DNA of 58,323 bases, from assembly GCF_001975985.1 (NCBI RefSeq), contig NZ_MTQF01000018.1:1-58323 (forward strand). Reading direction: 5' to 3'. Each line of letters starts with the position of its first letter. The stretch's first letter is position 1. The position numbers were made by a program, and so were the translations under genes. Shown piece after piece: positions 9,316 through 17,523 of this stretch. Under the pieces are notes generated by a model. The model was not told the origin of the DNA and ran no database searches. It worked only from the letters and a program-made list of their open reading frames with translations. Origin of the DNA: [Flexibacter] sp. ATCC 35103. Its GTDB lineage: Bacteria > Bacteroidota > Bacteroidia > Flavobacteriales > Flavobacteriaceae.

Positions 9316-9816
9316 ATGAAAAAATTAGGAATTGCTCTAATACTCTTGATGAGTGTTTTTGCCCACGCGCAAGTTTCGATCAATGTAAATATTGGTACAC
9401 CGCCAAACTGGGGTCCACAAGGTTATGACGACAGCAGATACTATTATTTACCGGATATTGATACCTATTATGATGTAAACCAAAGCCAGTTTATTTATGA
9501 TAACAATGGTAAATGGGTTCGTGAAAACAGATTGCCTTCAAAATACAGACAATATGATTTGTATTCAGGATATAAAGTAGTCGTAAATGATTATAAAGGC
9601 GATGCTCCTTATACCTATCACACCAAACACAGAGCCAATTATCCTAAAGGATATCAGGGACCTCCTCAAAAAAACAGAGGAAATAAACCGGACAAGGCTA
9701 ATAAACAAAATAACAAGCAAAAGAATCAAAACGGAAACGGAAAAAAAGATGATTCTAATAAATCAAAAGGAAATTCTAATAAAGATAAGGGGCACGGACA
9801 TGATGATCGTCACTAA
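9316..9816 (+). CDS. small secreted protein with basic, low-complexity C-terminal tail
   Basis: 166 aa. A clear Sec signal peptide ends at about residue 19 (MSVFAHAQ). The folded part (20-105) is rich in Tyr, Asp and Asn (DDSRYYYLPDIDTYYDVN); the tail (about 108-166) is a hydrophilic run of Lys, Asn, Gln, Ser and Gly that ends in HGHDDRH. I do not recognise a named family with certainty; similar short Tyr-rich secreted proteins are common and uncharacterised in Flavobacteriia. The tail looks disordered and could bind polyanions or, through its terminal His/Asp cluster, metal. It stands alone between two terminators. Confidence 0.75.
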   Translation: MKKLGIALILLMSVFAHAQVSINVNIGTPPNWGPQGYDDSRYYYLPDIDTYYDVNQSQFIYDNNGKWVRENRLPSKYRQYDLYSGYKVVVNDYKGDAPYTYHTKHRANYPKGYQGPPQKNRGNKPDKANKQNNKQKNQNGNGKKDDSNKSKGNSNKDKGHGHDDRH

Positions 9817-9832
9817 ATAACAGAATTAATTT

Positions 9833-9864
9833 AAAAAAACGCCTTAGAAATGGGGCGTTTTTTT
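9833..9864 (+). terminator. rho-independent terminator
   Basis: AAACGCC (9837-9843) pairs with GGCGTTT (9854-9860), 10-nt loop, followed by a T-run. It ends the small secreted-protein gene. Confidence 0.8.
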
Positions 9865-9957
9865 GTTTTGTATATAATTTAGAGAGAATTAAAAGATGAT
9901 TTTAGCAAAGTTCTTTTGGAACAATTATCCCATTAGAATTGTTTTTTTAGAAGTTAT

Positions 9958-9993
9958 AAAAACAAAAAAGGCTGTCTGTTAAGACAACCTTTA
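9958..9993 (-). terminator. rho-independent terminator of locus A (minus strand)
   Basis: AAAGGCTGTCT (9967-9977) and AGACAACCTTT (9982-9992) form an 11-bp stem with one mismatch and a 4-nt loop. On the minus strand the stem is followed by a long T-rich run. It lies 35 bp after the M16 peptidase stop and closes the locus A transcript. Confidence 0.75.
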
Positions 9994-10027
9994 ATGACTA
10001 ATAAAATAAAAAAGCATTCTAAAGCAT

Positions 10028-12844
10028 TTACTTACCTGGTTGGCTTTCCGGACTCATAATTACTTCAACACTACTGGAACTATCTACAATTTGTTTGCTT
10101 AATTGCTGAATCGTTTTTAGACTAATTTTGGCAATTAAGTTTTTGTACTCATCGTCTGCCAGAAACGGAATCTGGTTCATGCTGACGTTATAGATAGTAT
10201 TACTCCAAAAAGAATTTGTTTTCATAGATTCTTCTCTGTTTTTTATAAGCGCTTTTTTGATGTCTTCAAAATCGCTGCTAATCGCTGGTTTTGATTTTAA
10301 ATCATTGATTTCTTTCCATACAATCTGCATTAATTTCTCTTCCTTTTCAGGATTGCAATCAAAACCAAGAGCTAAATTATATTGTGGTTTTGGTGTTATT
10401 TCCAGACTTCCGCCAACATTTACACCATAGCTTCCGCCTTCTTCTTCGCGAATTGTTTGTAGAAAACGTTTAGACAATAATTCACCAATAATATACATTC
10501 CGATGGCGTTTTCCTGACTGTATTCCATTTTTCCGGTTAAATGCAAATAAGCTGTTGTTTTAGGAATTTCCATTGCTCGTTTAAAATGAACTTCGGTTTT
10601 TCCTTTTTTAGGTTCCAGGTTATGGTCTGTAAAAGTTTCTGTTGCGTTTGCATTTCCTTTTATATTCCCGATATATTTCTGAATTAAACCAAGCGCGGAA
10701 TCCGGAATATTCCCAACAAAAACAAAAGTAAAATCGGCAGCATTATTAATTCGCTCTTTATAGATTTGTGTCGCTTTTTGCAGGTCGATATTCTCAAGGA
10801 ATTTTTCGTTGAAGATAAACGTACGGGTATTATGATTTGAATTTGCAAGAGAAACAGTGTCTTTAAAAGCATTTGCATTATCTTTTTTAATGTTCTCTAA
10901 ACGGTTTTGATATTGCGTTTTTAGAATGCTGTAAATATTTGGGTCAAAACGAGGTGCTTCAAACGAAAGATATAACAATTGCAGCATCGTTTCGAGATCA
11001 GCCTGATTTGAACTTCCCTGAAATCCTTCGGTGTTTTCGCCAATAAACGGAGCTGCCTGAGCTACTTTTCCGGTTAGTTTTTCTTTTAAGCCGGTATTGT
11101 CAAAATTGCCAAGTCCTGATGATCTTGCAATTGTGGTTGCAATTTCTGCCGACGCTAAATTTTCATTCTTTATCAACGATTTTCCACCTTTACTAAAAGC
11201 CGAAAACACGATTTGATCCTGAGAATGTTGGGTTGGCAAAATGATAATATTGGCACCATTTTCAAGCATATATCCTTTTGCATTATTAATTCCCGGCACC
11301 TCAAATGTTTTTTTGATGGCTGCAGGTTTTAAATCTTTGTCGACTAACGGATCATTGTTTTCCTTTTTTGAATAAGGTTCCAAAGTCATGGTTTCAACCT
11401 TTTTCATTACATCAACAACGGCTTCTTTTTTAGGGAAATCATTTTGATCTTTATCAGATCCGGTTATTAAAACTATTTGGTCTACAGGTTTCTGAATCGT
11501 TTTTGCATAAGCATTCAGCTCTGTCAGGGAAATGTTTTTTATGATTCCAACGATAAGATTATAATCATCTTGTGGGGCAAGAAAGGGTTTTGCTTTCAAA
11601 AAATAGTTGGTTAGTTTATCTGCCCAGCTATCATTATCGACTTTGTCTTTATTTTTAATAAAATCATCATATGAACTGATAAAATCTTTTTTTGTACGAT
11701 CTAATTCTGACTGAACGGCACCAAAACGTTTCATGCGTTCCGTCTCTGTATAAACATCCTGAAATGCTTCTAATACTTTTCCTTTTTTGGCTAAAGCCGA
11801 AATATTAAAAGAAGTATTTAATCTTGAAATAGGCTCAAAATAGCTTTTTAAACTCAAACCTGAACTTTGATTTTTTAAGATTAATTCTCTAAAACGATTG
11901 TTTAATATACTGGTATAGAATGAGTTCATTACATTCGTACGAGTAACAAGAGAATCTTTTACCAATGGCTCATCAAGCACATATTTTAGAGTAACAGATG
12001 CTGAATTTGCTTCTTTGTCTGTTGCTGTGACAAAATACAATTCGTCGTGTTTAGGAATGTCATAATAAGGACGCGGAGTTGCTTTTTTTGCCAAAGGAAT
12101 TCCGGAAAATATAGATTTTACTTTCTCTTCCATTGTTTTTACATCAATATCTCCCACAATAATCACCGCTTGCAAATCCGGACGGTACCATTTTTTATAG
12201 TAGTTTCTAAGTTCAGCATATTTAAAGTTGTTGATGATATTAAGATCACCAATAACATCCCGTTTACTATATTGTGAATTGTGGTATAAAACCTGATCTG
12301 TTTGCATTTTTAAACGAAAATCGCTTGTTCTGCGGGTTCTCCATTCTTCCCTGATTACACCTCTTTCTGCATCGATTTCCTGATTCGTCAATGACAAAGA
12401 TCCTGACCAGTCATGTAAAATCCAAAGTGTAGAATCTATTAGTTTTTCATTTGCAACCGGAACACCGCTTATGTTGTAAACGGTTTCATCCTGAGCAGTA
12501 TAAGCGTTGATATCTTTACCAAAACTTACACCGTTTTTCTCCAGCATTTTAATGATTCCTTTTCCTTTAAAATGTTTTGTCCCGTTAAAAGCCATGTGTT
12601 CCAGAAAGTGTGCTAATCCGTTTTGATTGTCTTCTTCGAGGATTGCACCAACATTTTGAACGAAATAAAAACTCGCACGATCTTTAGGTTCTTCGTTATG
12701 CAGAATGTAATAGGTTAAACCGTTTTTGAGTTTACCTGTCGTAACATTTTTATCCAGCGGAATCGTAGTTTTGAATTGGGAAAATGTCATCTGAAACGAT
12801 AACATTATAATCCCAATCATGATATTTTTTTGATGTATATGCAT
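10028..12844 (-). CDS. M16 (pitrilysin/insulinase) zinc metallopeptidase, two-repeat form
   Basis: 938-aa secreted peptidase. The signal peptide ends near residue 22 (MTFSQ). The catalytic half carries the inverted zinc motif HFLEH (His79, Glu82, His83) and Glu160 at the expected spacing of 77 residues (DAERGVIREE). Both M16 halves are present, about 30-460 and 510-930. M16 enzymes cleave short or unfolded polypeptides inside a closed chamber. It is the last gene of a seven-gene same-strand cluster (sigma, FecR, SusC, SusD, ABC ATPase, permease, M16) and starts 11 bp after the permease gene. That points to a periplasmic peptidase acting on something imported or exported by the neighbouring systems. 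Confidence 0.92.
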   Translation of the reverse strand: MHIHQKNIMIGIIMLSFQMTFSQFKTTIPLDKNVTTGKLKNGLTYYILHNEEPKDRASFYFVQNVGAILEEDNQNGLAHFLEHMAFNGTKHFKGKGIIKMLEKNGVSFGKDINAYTAQDETVYNISGVPVANEKLIDSTLWILHDWSGSLSLTNQEIDAERGVIREEWRTRRTSDFRLKMQTDQVLYHNSQYSKRDVIGDLNIINNFKYAELRNYYKKWYRPDLQAVIIVGDIDVKTMEEKVKSIFSGIPLAKKATPRPYYDIPKHDELYFVTATDKEANSASVTLKYVLDEPLVKDSLVTRTNVMNSFYTSILNNRFRELILKNQSSGLSLKSYFEPISRLNTSFNISALAKKGKVLEAFQDVYTETERMKRFGAVQSELDRTKKDFISSYDDFIKNKDKVDNDSWADKLTNYFLKAKPFLAPQDDYNLIVGIIKNISLTELNAYAKTIQKPVDQIVLITGSDKDQNDFPKKEAVVDVMKKVETMTLEPYSKKENNDPLVDKDLKPAAIKKTFEVPGINNAKGYMLENGANIIILPTQHSQDQIVFSAFSKGGKSLIKNENLASAEIATTIARSSGLGNFDNTGLKEKLTGKVAQAAPFIGENTEGFQGSSNQADLETMLQLLYLSFEAPRFDPNIYSILKTQYQNRLENIKKDNANAFKDTVSLANSNHNTRTFIFNEKFLENIDLQKATQIYKERINNAADFTFVFVGNIPDSALGLIQKYIGNIKGNANATETFTDHNLEPKKGKTEVHFKRAMEIPKTTAYLHLTGKMEYSQENAIGMYIIGELLSKRFLQTIREEEGGSYGVNVGGSLEITPKPQYNLALGFDCNPEKEEKLMQIVWKEINDLKSKPAISSDFEDIKKALIKNREESMKTNSFWSNTIYNVSMNQIPFLADDEYKNLIAKISLKTIQQLSKQIVDSSSSVEVIMSPESQPGK

Positions 12845-12855
12845 TGTTTTGTTTT

Positions 12856-15117
12856 TTATCTTCTGTTTCTTCTAATCAGTATAAAAGCCCCGCTTAGTAT
12901 AATCAATAAAGGAAATAACCCAATAAATATCATTTTGCTGATAAAAACCTGATTTGCATTTACCGTTATTCTGTTGTCAGTATTTTCAGGCCGCGTCGTG
13001 TCTATTGGAAATTTATAATCGCTAAACCAGCTAAAAACATCTGTTACAAACTGAAATGTTCCTGAACCATTACGGCTTAACTCCGCATTACCCATAAAAT
13101 CAGCATCACCGGCAACAATTATTTTTTGTGATTTTCCGTTAATATTTCTTGTCAATGCCACAACAAGCGGAACTGAAGAGGAAGAAGTTTGTTTTTTAAG
13201 ATCTTCAGATACAGAATTGATTCCTGTTGGTGCTTCCCAAACTTTCTGATTATTGGTTTGTAGCAATGTTGTTACTTTAAATCCGGAATCAGGATTCGTT
13301 TTAACGCCGCTGGTCCCTAAAAGCGGAATTGGAAATTGACCTTTTTTAAGTTTAATAAATGAAGTATCAATTGCTTTAGAAAACTCTGTAACTAAATAAT
13401 CCGGTGAGTTAATTTCGCTTTCCTGAACTAATGCCTGTTTGGTAAAACTTACACCTAATTTAGCCGCTATAGTCGCTAATGCAGAGTTTGTTTCAGGTTC
13501 TGCCAGAAGCATTAAATTTTTTCCCTGTTCGATATATTTATTGATTCTGTCAATGGCGCCCTGGCTTAATTCGGTTTTAGGATCTGCAATAATAAAAATA
13601 TCTGCATCCTGCGGAATGTTCTGTGCATTGATATCTACAGAGGCTACATCAAATCCCTGATTGATTAAGGAGTTTCTGAACGTAATTTCATTAAAACCGG
13701 TTTTGTAATTTTTATCCCCGTTTTTATCAATACTGCGTTCCATATTTCCGGTAGCAAATACAATTTTTGAAGGAGTTGTAATTAAACGTTTTAATGATGC
13801 CGAGATTTCTTTCTCAAAAGGAACTTTAAACAAGTCATCAAACATTCTTAAAAAAGTTTTCTTTCCATTGTATTCTATGGTTCTAACCACTCGGTTTTGT
13901 TCTGCTTTCAGATTAATTATTTTGCTTATTTCTGCCGGAGAATATAATTTTTTCAGCTTTAAATTCTGCGTTTCGATCATTTTTTCAGCAAGTTGTTTGT
14001 CATTCAATCCCGGATTTTGGGCATACAAAGCAGCATTTGTAGAAGTATCGTAGTAATAAACGTAATCCATTTTTATTTGGGGCAAAAAACGAGAGTACTT
14101 GTCAAAACTGGCAATATCCTGATTTTGAGAATACGGCATTGCCATATAATAATTAATGTCAAGTAAATTAACATAAGTAGTAATGGTAATAGGGCCGTCG
14201 ATCTTTTTTACAATTTCCTGACTGGTTTTAGTCAGCGTTTTGTCTTTTGTACGCGTCATATCTTTATAAAAAGTCAGTGGCGCAGTAGATGTAATATAAC
14301 CAAGAGATAATATAACAGCAATTAATCCTGTATATTTCAAAACTCTTTTTGATGTGGTTTGAGCATCTCTTCCGGTTTGTAATTTATAAATACTTAAACC
14401 AATAAAAAGAGTACTTACCAAAATAAAATACAGTACATCCTTACTTACAATAAGCCCTTCGATCATGGAGTTTGCACGTCCGGAAATCGAAAGAAAATAA
14501 GTTACATCTTTTACATAATCAACACCTTGCCATAGTTTACCAATAAAGTTCAAACCTGCTAAAACTACCAATGTACTAATTGCGGCAACAACCTGATAAG
14601 AGGTAAGACAAGACATAAAAAGACCAATAGCCGCATAAGTGCAAACTAATAAATACAAGCCAATAAGACCGGATAAAATAAAGCTGATATCTACATTATC
14701 AATAGAAAAATAAGCTGCAACACCCAATAAACCAAGTATTGACATAAACAATAAACAATAACTTGCAATGGCAAGAAATTTACCCAAAACAATGTCTTTA
14801 ATGTTTATTGGCGAAGAAAGCAAAAGTTTGATAGAACCGCTATTAATCTCACGGCTAATAAGTCCCATTGTTAAAAGCGGAACATACAGATATAAATAAT
14901 TTTGCATTTCAGTATACAACCCACTGAAACCGGAAAACACAATTTGTGACAGGTTATTCATGTGTTGACCTATTTTTTGTCCTTTTTCAAAACGTTCAAT
15001 CGAGTCAAAGAATTTCCAGCTTGACTGGATCGAAAATATGACTAAAACAACCCATGCAACAGGCGAGTAAAACATAGTGTTGAGTTCTGTTTTAGCGATT
15101 CTATATATAGTTTTCAT
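12856..15117 (-). CDS. fused GldF/GldG-like ABC-2 permease with periplasmic auxiliary domain
   Basis: 753 aa. The N-terminal 250 residues hold six membrane segments of an ABC-2 permease (FYSPVAWVVLVIFSIQSSW at the start; LISREINSGSIKLLLSSPI near 86-104, a typical cytoplasmic signature). Residues about 275-715 are a soluble GldG/ABC_transp_aux-type domain, and a last membrane helix (about 727-745) precedes RRNRR. In gliding Flavobacterium GldF and GldG are separate proteins, so this is a fused paralogue. The ATPase gene lies 11 bp upstream. Genetic context is a SusCD/M16 locus, not gliding genes, so a direct motility role is doubtful. Confidence 0.85.
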   Translation of the reverse strand: MKTIYRIAKTELNTMFYSPVAWVVLVIFSIQSSWKFFDSIERFEKGQKIGQHMNNLSQIVFSGFSGLYTEMQNYLYLYVPLLTMGLISREINSGSIKLLLSSPINIKDIVLGKFLAIASYCLLFMSILGLLGVAAYFSIDNVDISFILSGLIGLYLLVCTYAAIGLFMSCLTSYQVVAAISTLVVLAGLNFIGKLWQGVDYVKDVTYFLSISGRANSMIEGLIVSKDVLYFILVSTLFIGLSIYKLQTGRDAQTTSKRVLKYTGLIAVILSLGYITSTAPLTFYKDMTRTKDKTLTKTSQEIVKKIDGPITITTYVNLLDINYYMAMPYSQNQDIASFDKYSRFLPQIKMDYVYYYDTSTNAALYAQNPGLNDKQLAEKMIETQNLKLKKLYSPAEISKIINLKAEQNRVVRTIEYNGKKTFLRMFDDLFKVPFEKEISASLKRLITTPSKIVFATGNMERSIDKNGDKNYKTGFNEITFRNSLINQGFDVASVDINAQNIPQDADIFIIADPKTELSQGAIDRINKYIEQGKNLMLLAEPETNSALATIAAKLGVSFTKQALVQESEINSPDYLVTEFSKAIDTSFIKLKKGQFPIPLLGTSGVKTNPDSGFKVTTLLQTNNQKVWEAPTGINSVSEDLKKQTSSSSVPLVVALTRNINGKSQKIIVAGDADFMGNAELSRNGSGTFQFVTDVFSWFSDYKFPIDTTRPENTDNRITVNANQVFISKMIFIGLFPLLIILSGAFILIRRNRR

Positions 15118-15128
15118 TTGTTTAATTT

Positions 15129-16076
15129 TTAAGAAATAGGGGAATTTTTAGAAGGTGCTTTTTTAGATAACTGTGCAAAAATTTCGTCCAGAGATACTTT
15201 TTCAAATCGAATTTCACGTAGTTTCCAATTGTTCTGTACACTTAGCGAAACAATTTTTTCGGCAATTTCCTGTGTTCCGTTAAAAGTGATCTGGATTTTC
15301 TTGGTCGAAAGAAAAATAGCTTCCGTAACTTCTGTAATAGCTGTTAATGCACTCAGTTGCGGCGGATTTTCGAAACTTACCGTCAATGTATTTGCCTCTA
15401 TATGATTGTTGAAAGCTTCCAGCGAATCAGCAAAAACCATATGTCCGTTTTCGATCATTCTAATTTCCTGACAAGTTGCCTGAACCTCAGATAAAATGTG
15501 AGACGAGAAGATAACAGCCTTGTCTTTAGAGATTTTCTTGATTAAGTTTCGAACTTCTAAAATTTGATTTGGGTCTAATCCGTTTGTTGGTTCATCGAGC
15601 ACAACCAGTTTAGGTTCATGAATAATCGCCTGTGCAATTCCCACACGCTGACGATATCCTCCGGATAAATTGCGGATTAATCGGTTACTAAAATGTGAGA
15701 TCCCGCATTGTTCCTTGGCTCTTTCCACGGCATTTTTAAGATCTTCTTTTTTTACCAGTCTTAATTCCGCACAATGCGTTAAATATTCATTTACTGTTAA
15801 ATCAAGATGTAATGGCGGTGTTTGCGGCAAAAAGCCAATTAGTTTTTTAGCCTCTACCGGATTTTCTTTTAAATTGATTCCATCAATAAAAATGTTTCCT
15901 TTTGTCTGGTTTAATACACCGCAAAGAATATTCATCGTAGTCGATTTTCCTGCGCCGTTAGATCCCAGAAGACCCAGGATTTTGTTTTCTTTAATTTCAA
16001 AACTTATATTTTGTATTGCCCAATCCTTGCTATATTGATGTGACAAATCCTCAACTCTTACAATTGTTGTTTCCAT
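15129..16076 (-). CDS. ABC transporter ATP-binding protein (GldA/CcmA-like)
   Basis: 315 aa. Walker A GSNGAGKST (38-46), Q-loop FLPQTP (82-87), signature LSGGYRQR (137-144), Walker B LVVLDE (157-162) and H-loop SSH are all intact, followed by the C-terminal extension typical of ABC-2 exporter ATPases. It should energise the fused permease encoded 11 bp downstream. It lies 68 bp after SusD, across a hairpin at 16096-16124. ABC-2 systems normally export or support envelope processes rather than import solutes. Confidence 0.92.
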   Translation of the reverse strand: METTIVRVEDLSHQYSKDWAIQNISFEIKENKILGLLGSNGAGKSTTMNILCGVLNQTKGNIFIDGINLKENPVEAKKLIGFLPQTPPLHLDLTVNEYLTHCAELRLVKKEDLKNAVERAKEQCGISHFSNRLIRNLSGGYRQRVGIAQAIIHEPKLVVLDEPTNGLDPNQILEVRNLIKKISKDKAVIFSSHILSEVQATCQEIRMIENGHMVFADSLEAFNNHIEANTLTVSFENPPQLSALTAITEVTEAIFLSTKKIQITFNGTQEIAEKIVSLSVQNNWKLREIRFEKVSLDEIFAQLSKKAPSKNSPIS

Positions 16077-16095
16077 AGTGTTTTTTAAAACCTCA

Positions 16096-16124
16096 GGAAT
16101 GCCTTTTTACTGAAAAAACATTCC
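16096..16124. repeat. hairpin between susD and ABC genes of locus A
   Basis: GGAATG (16096-16101) and CATTCC (16119-16124), with an inner T5/A5 pairing, form one stem-loop. There is no strong T-run on the minus strand, so I read it as an RNA-processing or stability element rather than a full terminator. It could lower ABC and M16 expression relative to SusCD. Confidence 0.45.
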
Positions 16125-16144
16125 CGGGTAATTTTTAATATTAT

Positions 16145-17512
16145 TTAGTATCCTAAGTTTTGGGTTAAAAAGGGATTAGAGCGTCTGGCAGTTTCCGGTA
16201 TTGGATAAAGGCTGTCTGTAGAAGCCCAGATTTTGCCCGCAGTTGCACCCAGAACCTGATCGATTATACCGCTTCTTTTTAAGTCTAACCATCTTTGTCC
16301 AAATTCTGCAAAAAGCTCACGTTCTCTTTCAAGAGAAATTAATGCCAATAACTGATTTGGGTCTGTTAGGGTAGTTGAAGGTAATAACGCCCTGTTTCTA
16401 ATTACATTTATATCTTGCTGAGCTCCTGTAATATCATTTGATTTTACTCTGGCTTCGGCTCTTATTAAATAAACTTCGGCTAATCTCAGTACTGTAGAAC
16501 GTTCTGATGGCGAAGCGGCATAAGCATTTTTATATTTTCTAGGGGCAATAAATGTCGTTCCGTCTGCAGCAACAACGCTTCCTGTCCAGTTTGTTTTTCT
16601 GGCATCGCCGGTTTCAAACAGTGTATTTCCTTTTCTAAGCATATAAGTTCCAGCAGCTGTAAACAAAGCGCCTCCTTCATAGGTATAAATAACATTAAAG
16701 TAGGGTATTTGCCAGATTGCTTCATTATTGTCTGCAATAAACGGACTGTTGGTACTTGTTAAACCGGTAATCATTTTATAAGTGCTGTTTTGAGCAATTA
16801 CAGCACTTGCATGAGTAGCAGCATCTGTCCATTTGCCTAAATACAGGTTCACTCTTGCCAGCAAAGCCTCGGCTGCCCATTTTGTAGCCCTGATTCGCTG
16901 TGCATTATATTTCGTATAATCCACAGGAAGTTCTGCCGTTGCATCTTGCAAATCTGTTACAATTTGATTGTAAACTTCTGCCTGCGGATTGCGCGGAGCA
17001 AGTGCTGTCTGGTCTACATTGGTAGTCAGGATTAAAGGAACATCACCCCAAAGGTTCGTTAAATAAAAATAAGAATAAGCTCTTAAAAATTTAGCCTCAG
17101 CAATCCAGCGTTTCCCTGAAGCTTCTGTTAGTGTTTTGCTTTTATTTATACCTTCAATAACGCTGTTTGCATTATAAATGGTTTTGTAAAAGCTTGTCCA
17201 CATTGAGTTCATTTCACCATCTTCGGTAGTAATTTCATTTGTACCAAAAACGTTATTCAATTGGGTTTTTAGAATTAATTCATCAGAAGTTTGTCCAAGA
17301 GTAATATGCAAAGAACCATAAAAAGTGTTGGTTACCATACTTTGGTAAATTCCGTTTACAGCAGCTTCTGCAGTTGCATCAGTTGCATAAACAGTAGACG
17401 ATGAAAACTCACTGCTTGGAAGTTCGACATCAAGGATCTCTTCGCAGCCTGTGAAACCTGTCAAAAGTAAAAACGAAAATATATAGCGGAATGTTATAGA
17501 ATTATTTTTCAT
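16145..17512 (-). CDS. SusD/RagB-family outer-membrane lipoprotein
   Basis: 455 aa. Signal peptide with lipobox FTGC (Cys23), so surface-exposed lipoprotein is expected. SusD-type TPR helices run through 60-350, and the C-terminal RagB/SusD segment contains RLAEVYLIRAEARVKS and FAEFGQRWLDLKR, both characteristic. It forms the lid of the TonB-dependent transporter encoded 11 bp upstream. The bound ligand cannot be told from sequence. Nothing encoded next to it is a glycoside hydrolase, which argues against a normal polysaccharide-utilisation role. Confidence 0.93.
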   Translation of the reverse strand: MKNNSITFRYIFSFLLLTGFTGCEEILDVELPSSEFSSSTVYATDATAEAAVNGIYQSMVTNTFYGSLHITLGQTSDELILKTQLNNVFGTNEITTEDGEMNSMWTSFYKTIYNANSVIEGINKSKTLTEASGKRWIAEAKFLRAYSYFYLTNLWGDVPLILTTNVDQTALAPRNPQAEVYNQIVTDLQDATAELPVDYTKYNAQRIRATKWAAEALLARVNLYLGKWTDAATHASAVIAQNSTYKMITGLTSTNSPFIADNNEAIWQIPYFNVIYTYEGGALFTAAGTYMLRKGNTLFETGDARKTNWTGSVVAADGTTFIAPRKYKNAYAASPSERSTVLRLAEVYLIRAEARVKSNDITGAQQDINVIRNRALLPSTTLTDPNQLLALISLERERELFAEFGQRWLDLKRSGIIDQVLGATAGKIWASTDSLYPIPETARRSNPFLTQNLGY

Positions 17513-17523
17513 GTTTTTTAGAT

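Noticed and set aside
12856..16076. The ABC genes as gliding-motility gldA/gldF/gldG
   Set aside because: Fused architecture and SusCD/M16 neighbourhood differ from gliding loci; no other gld gene is in the window.
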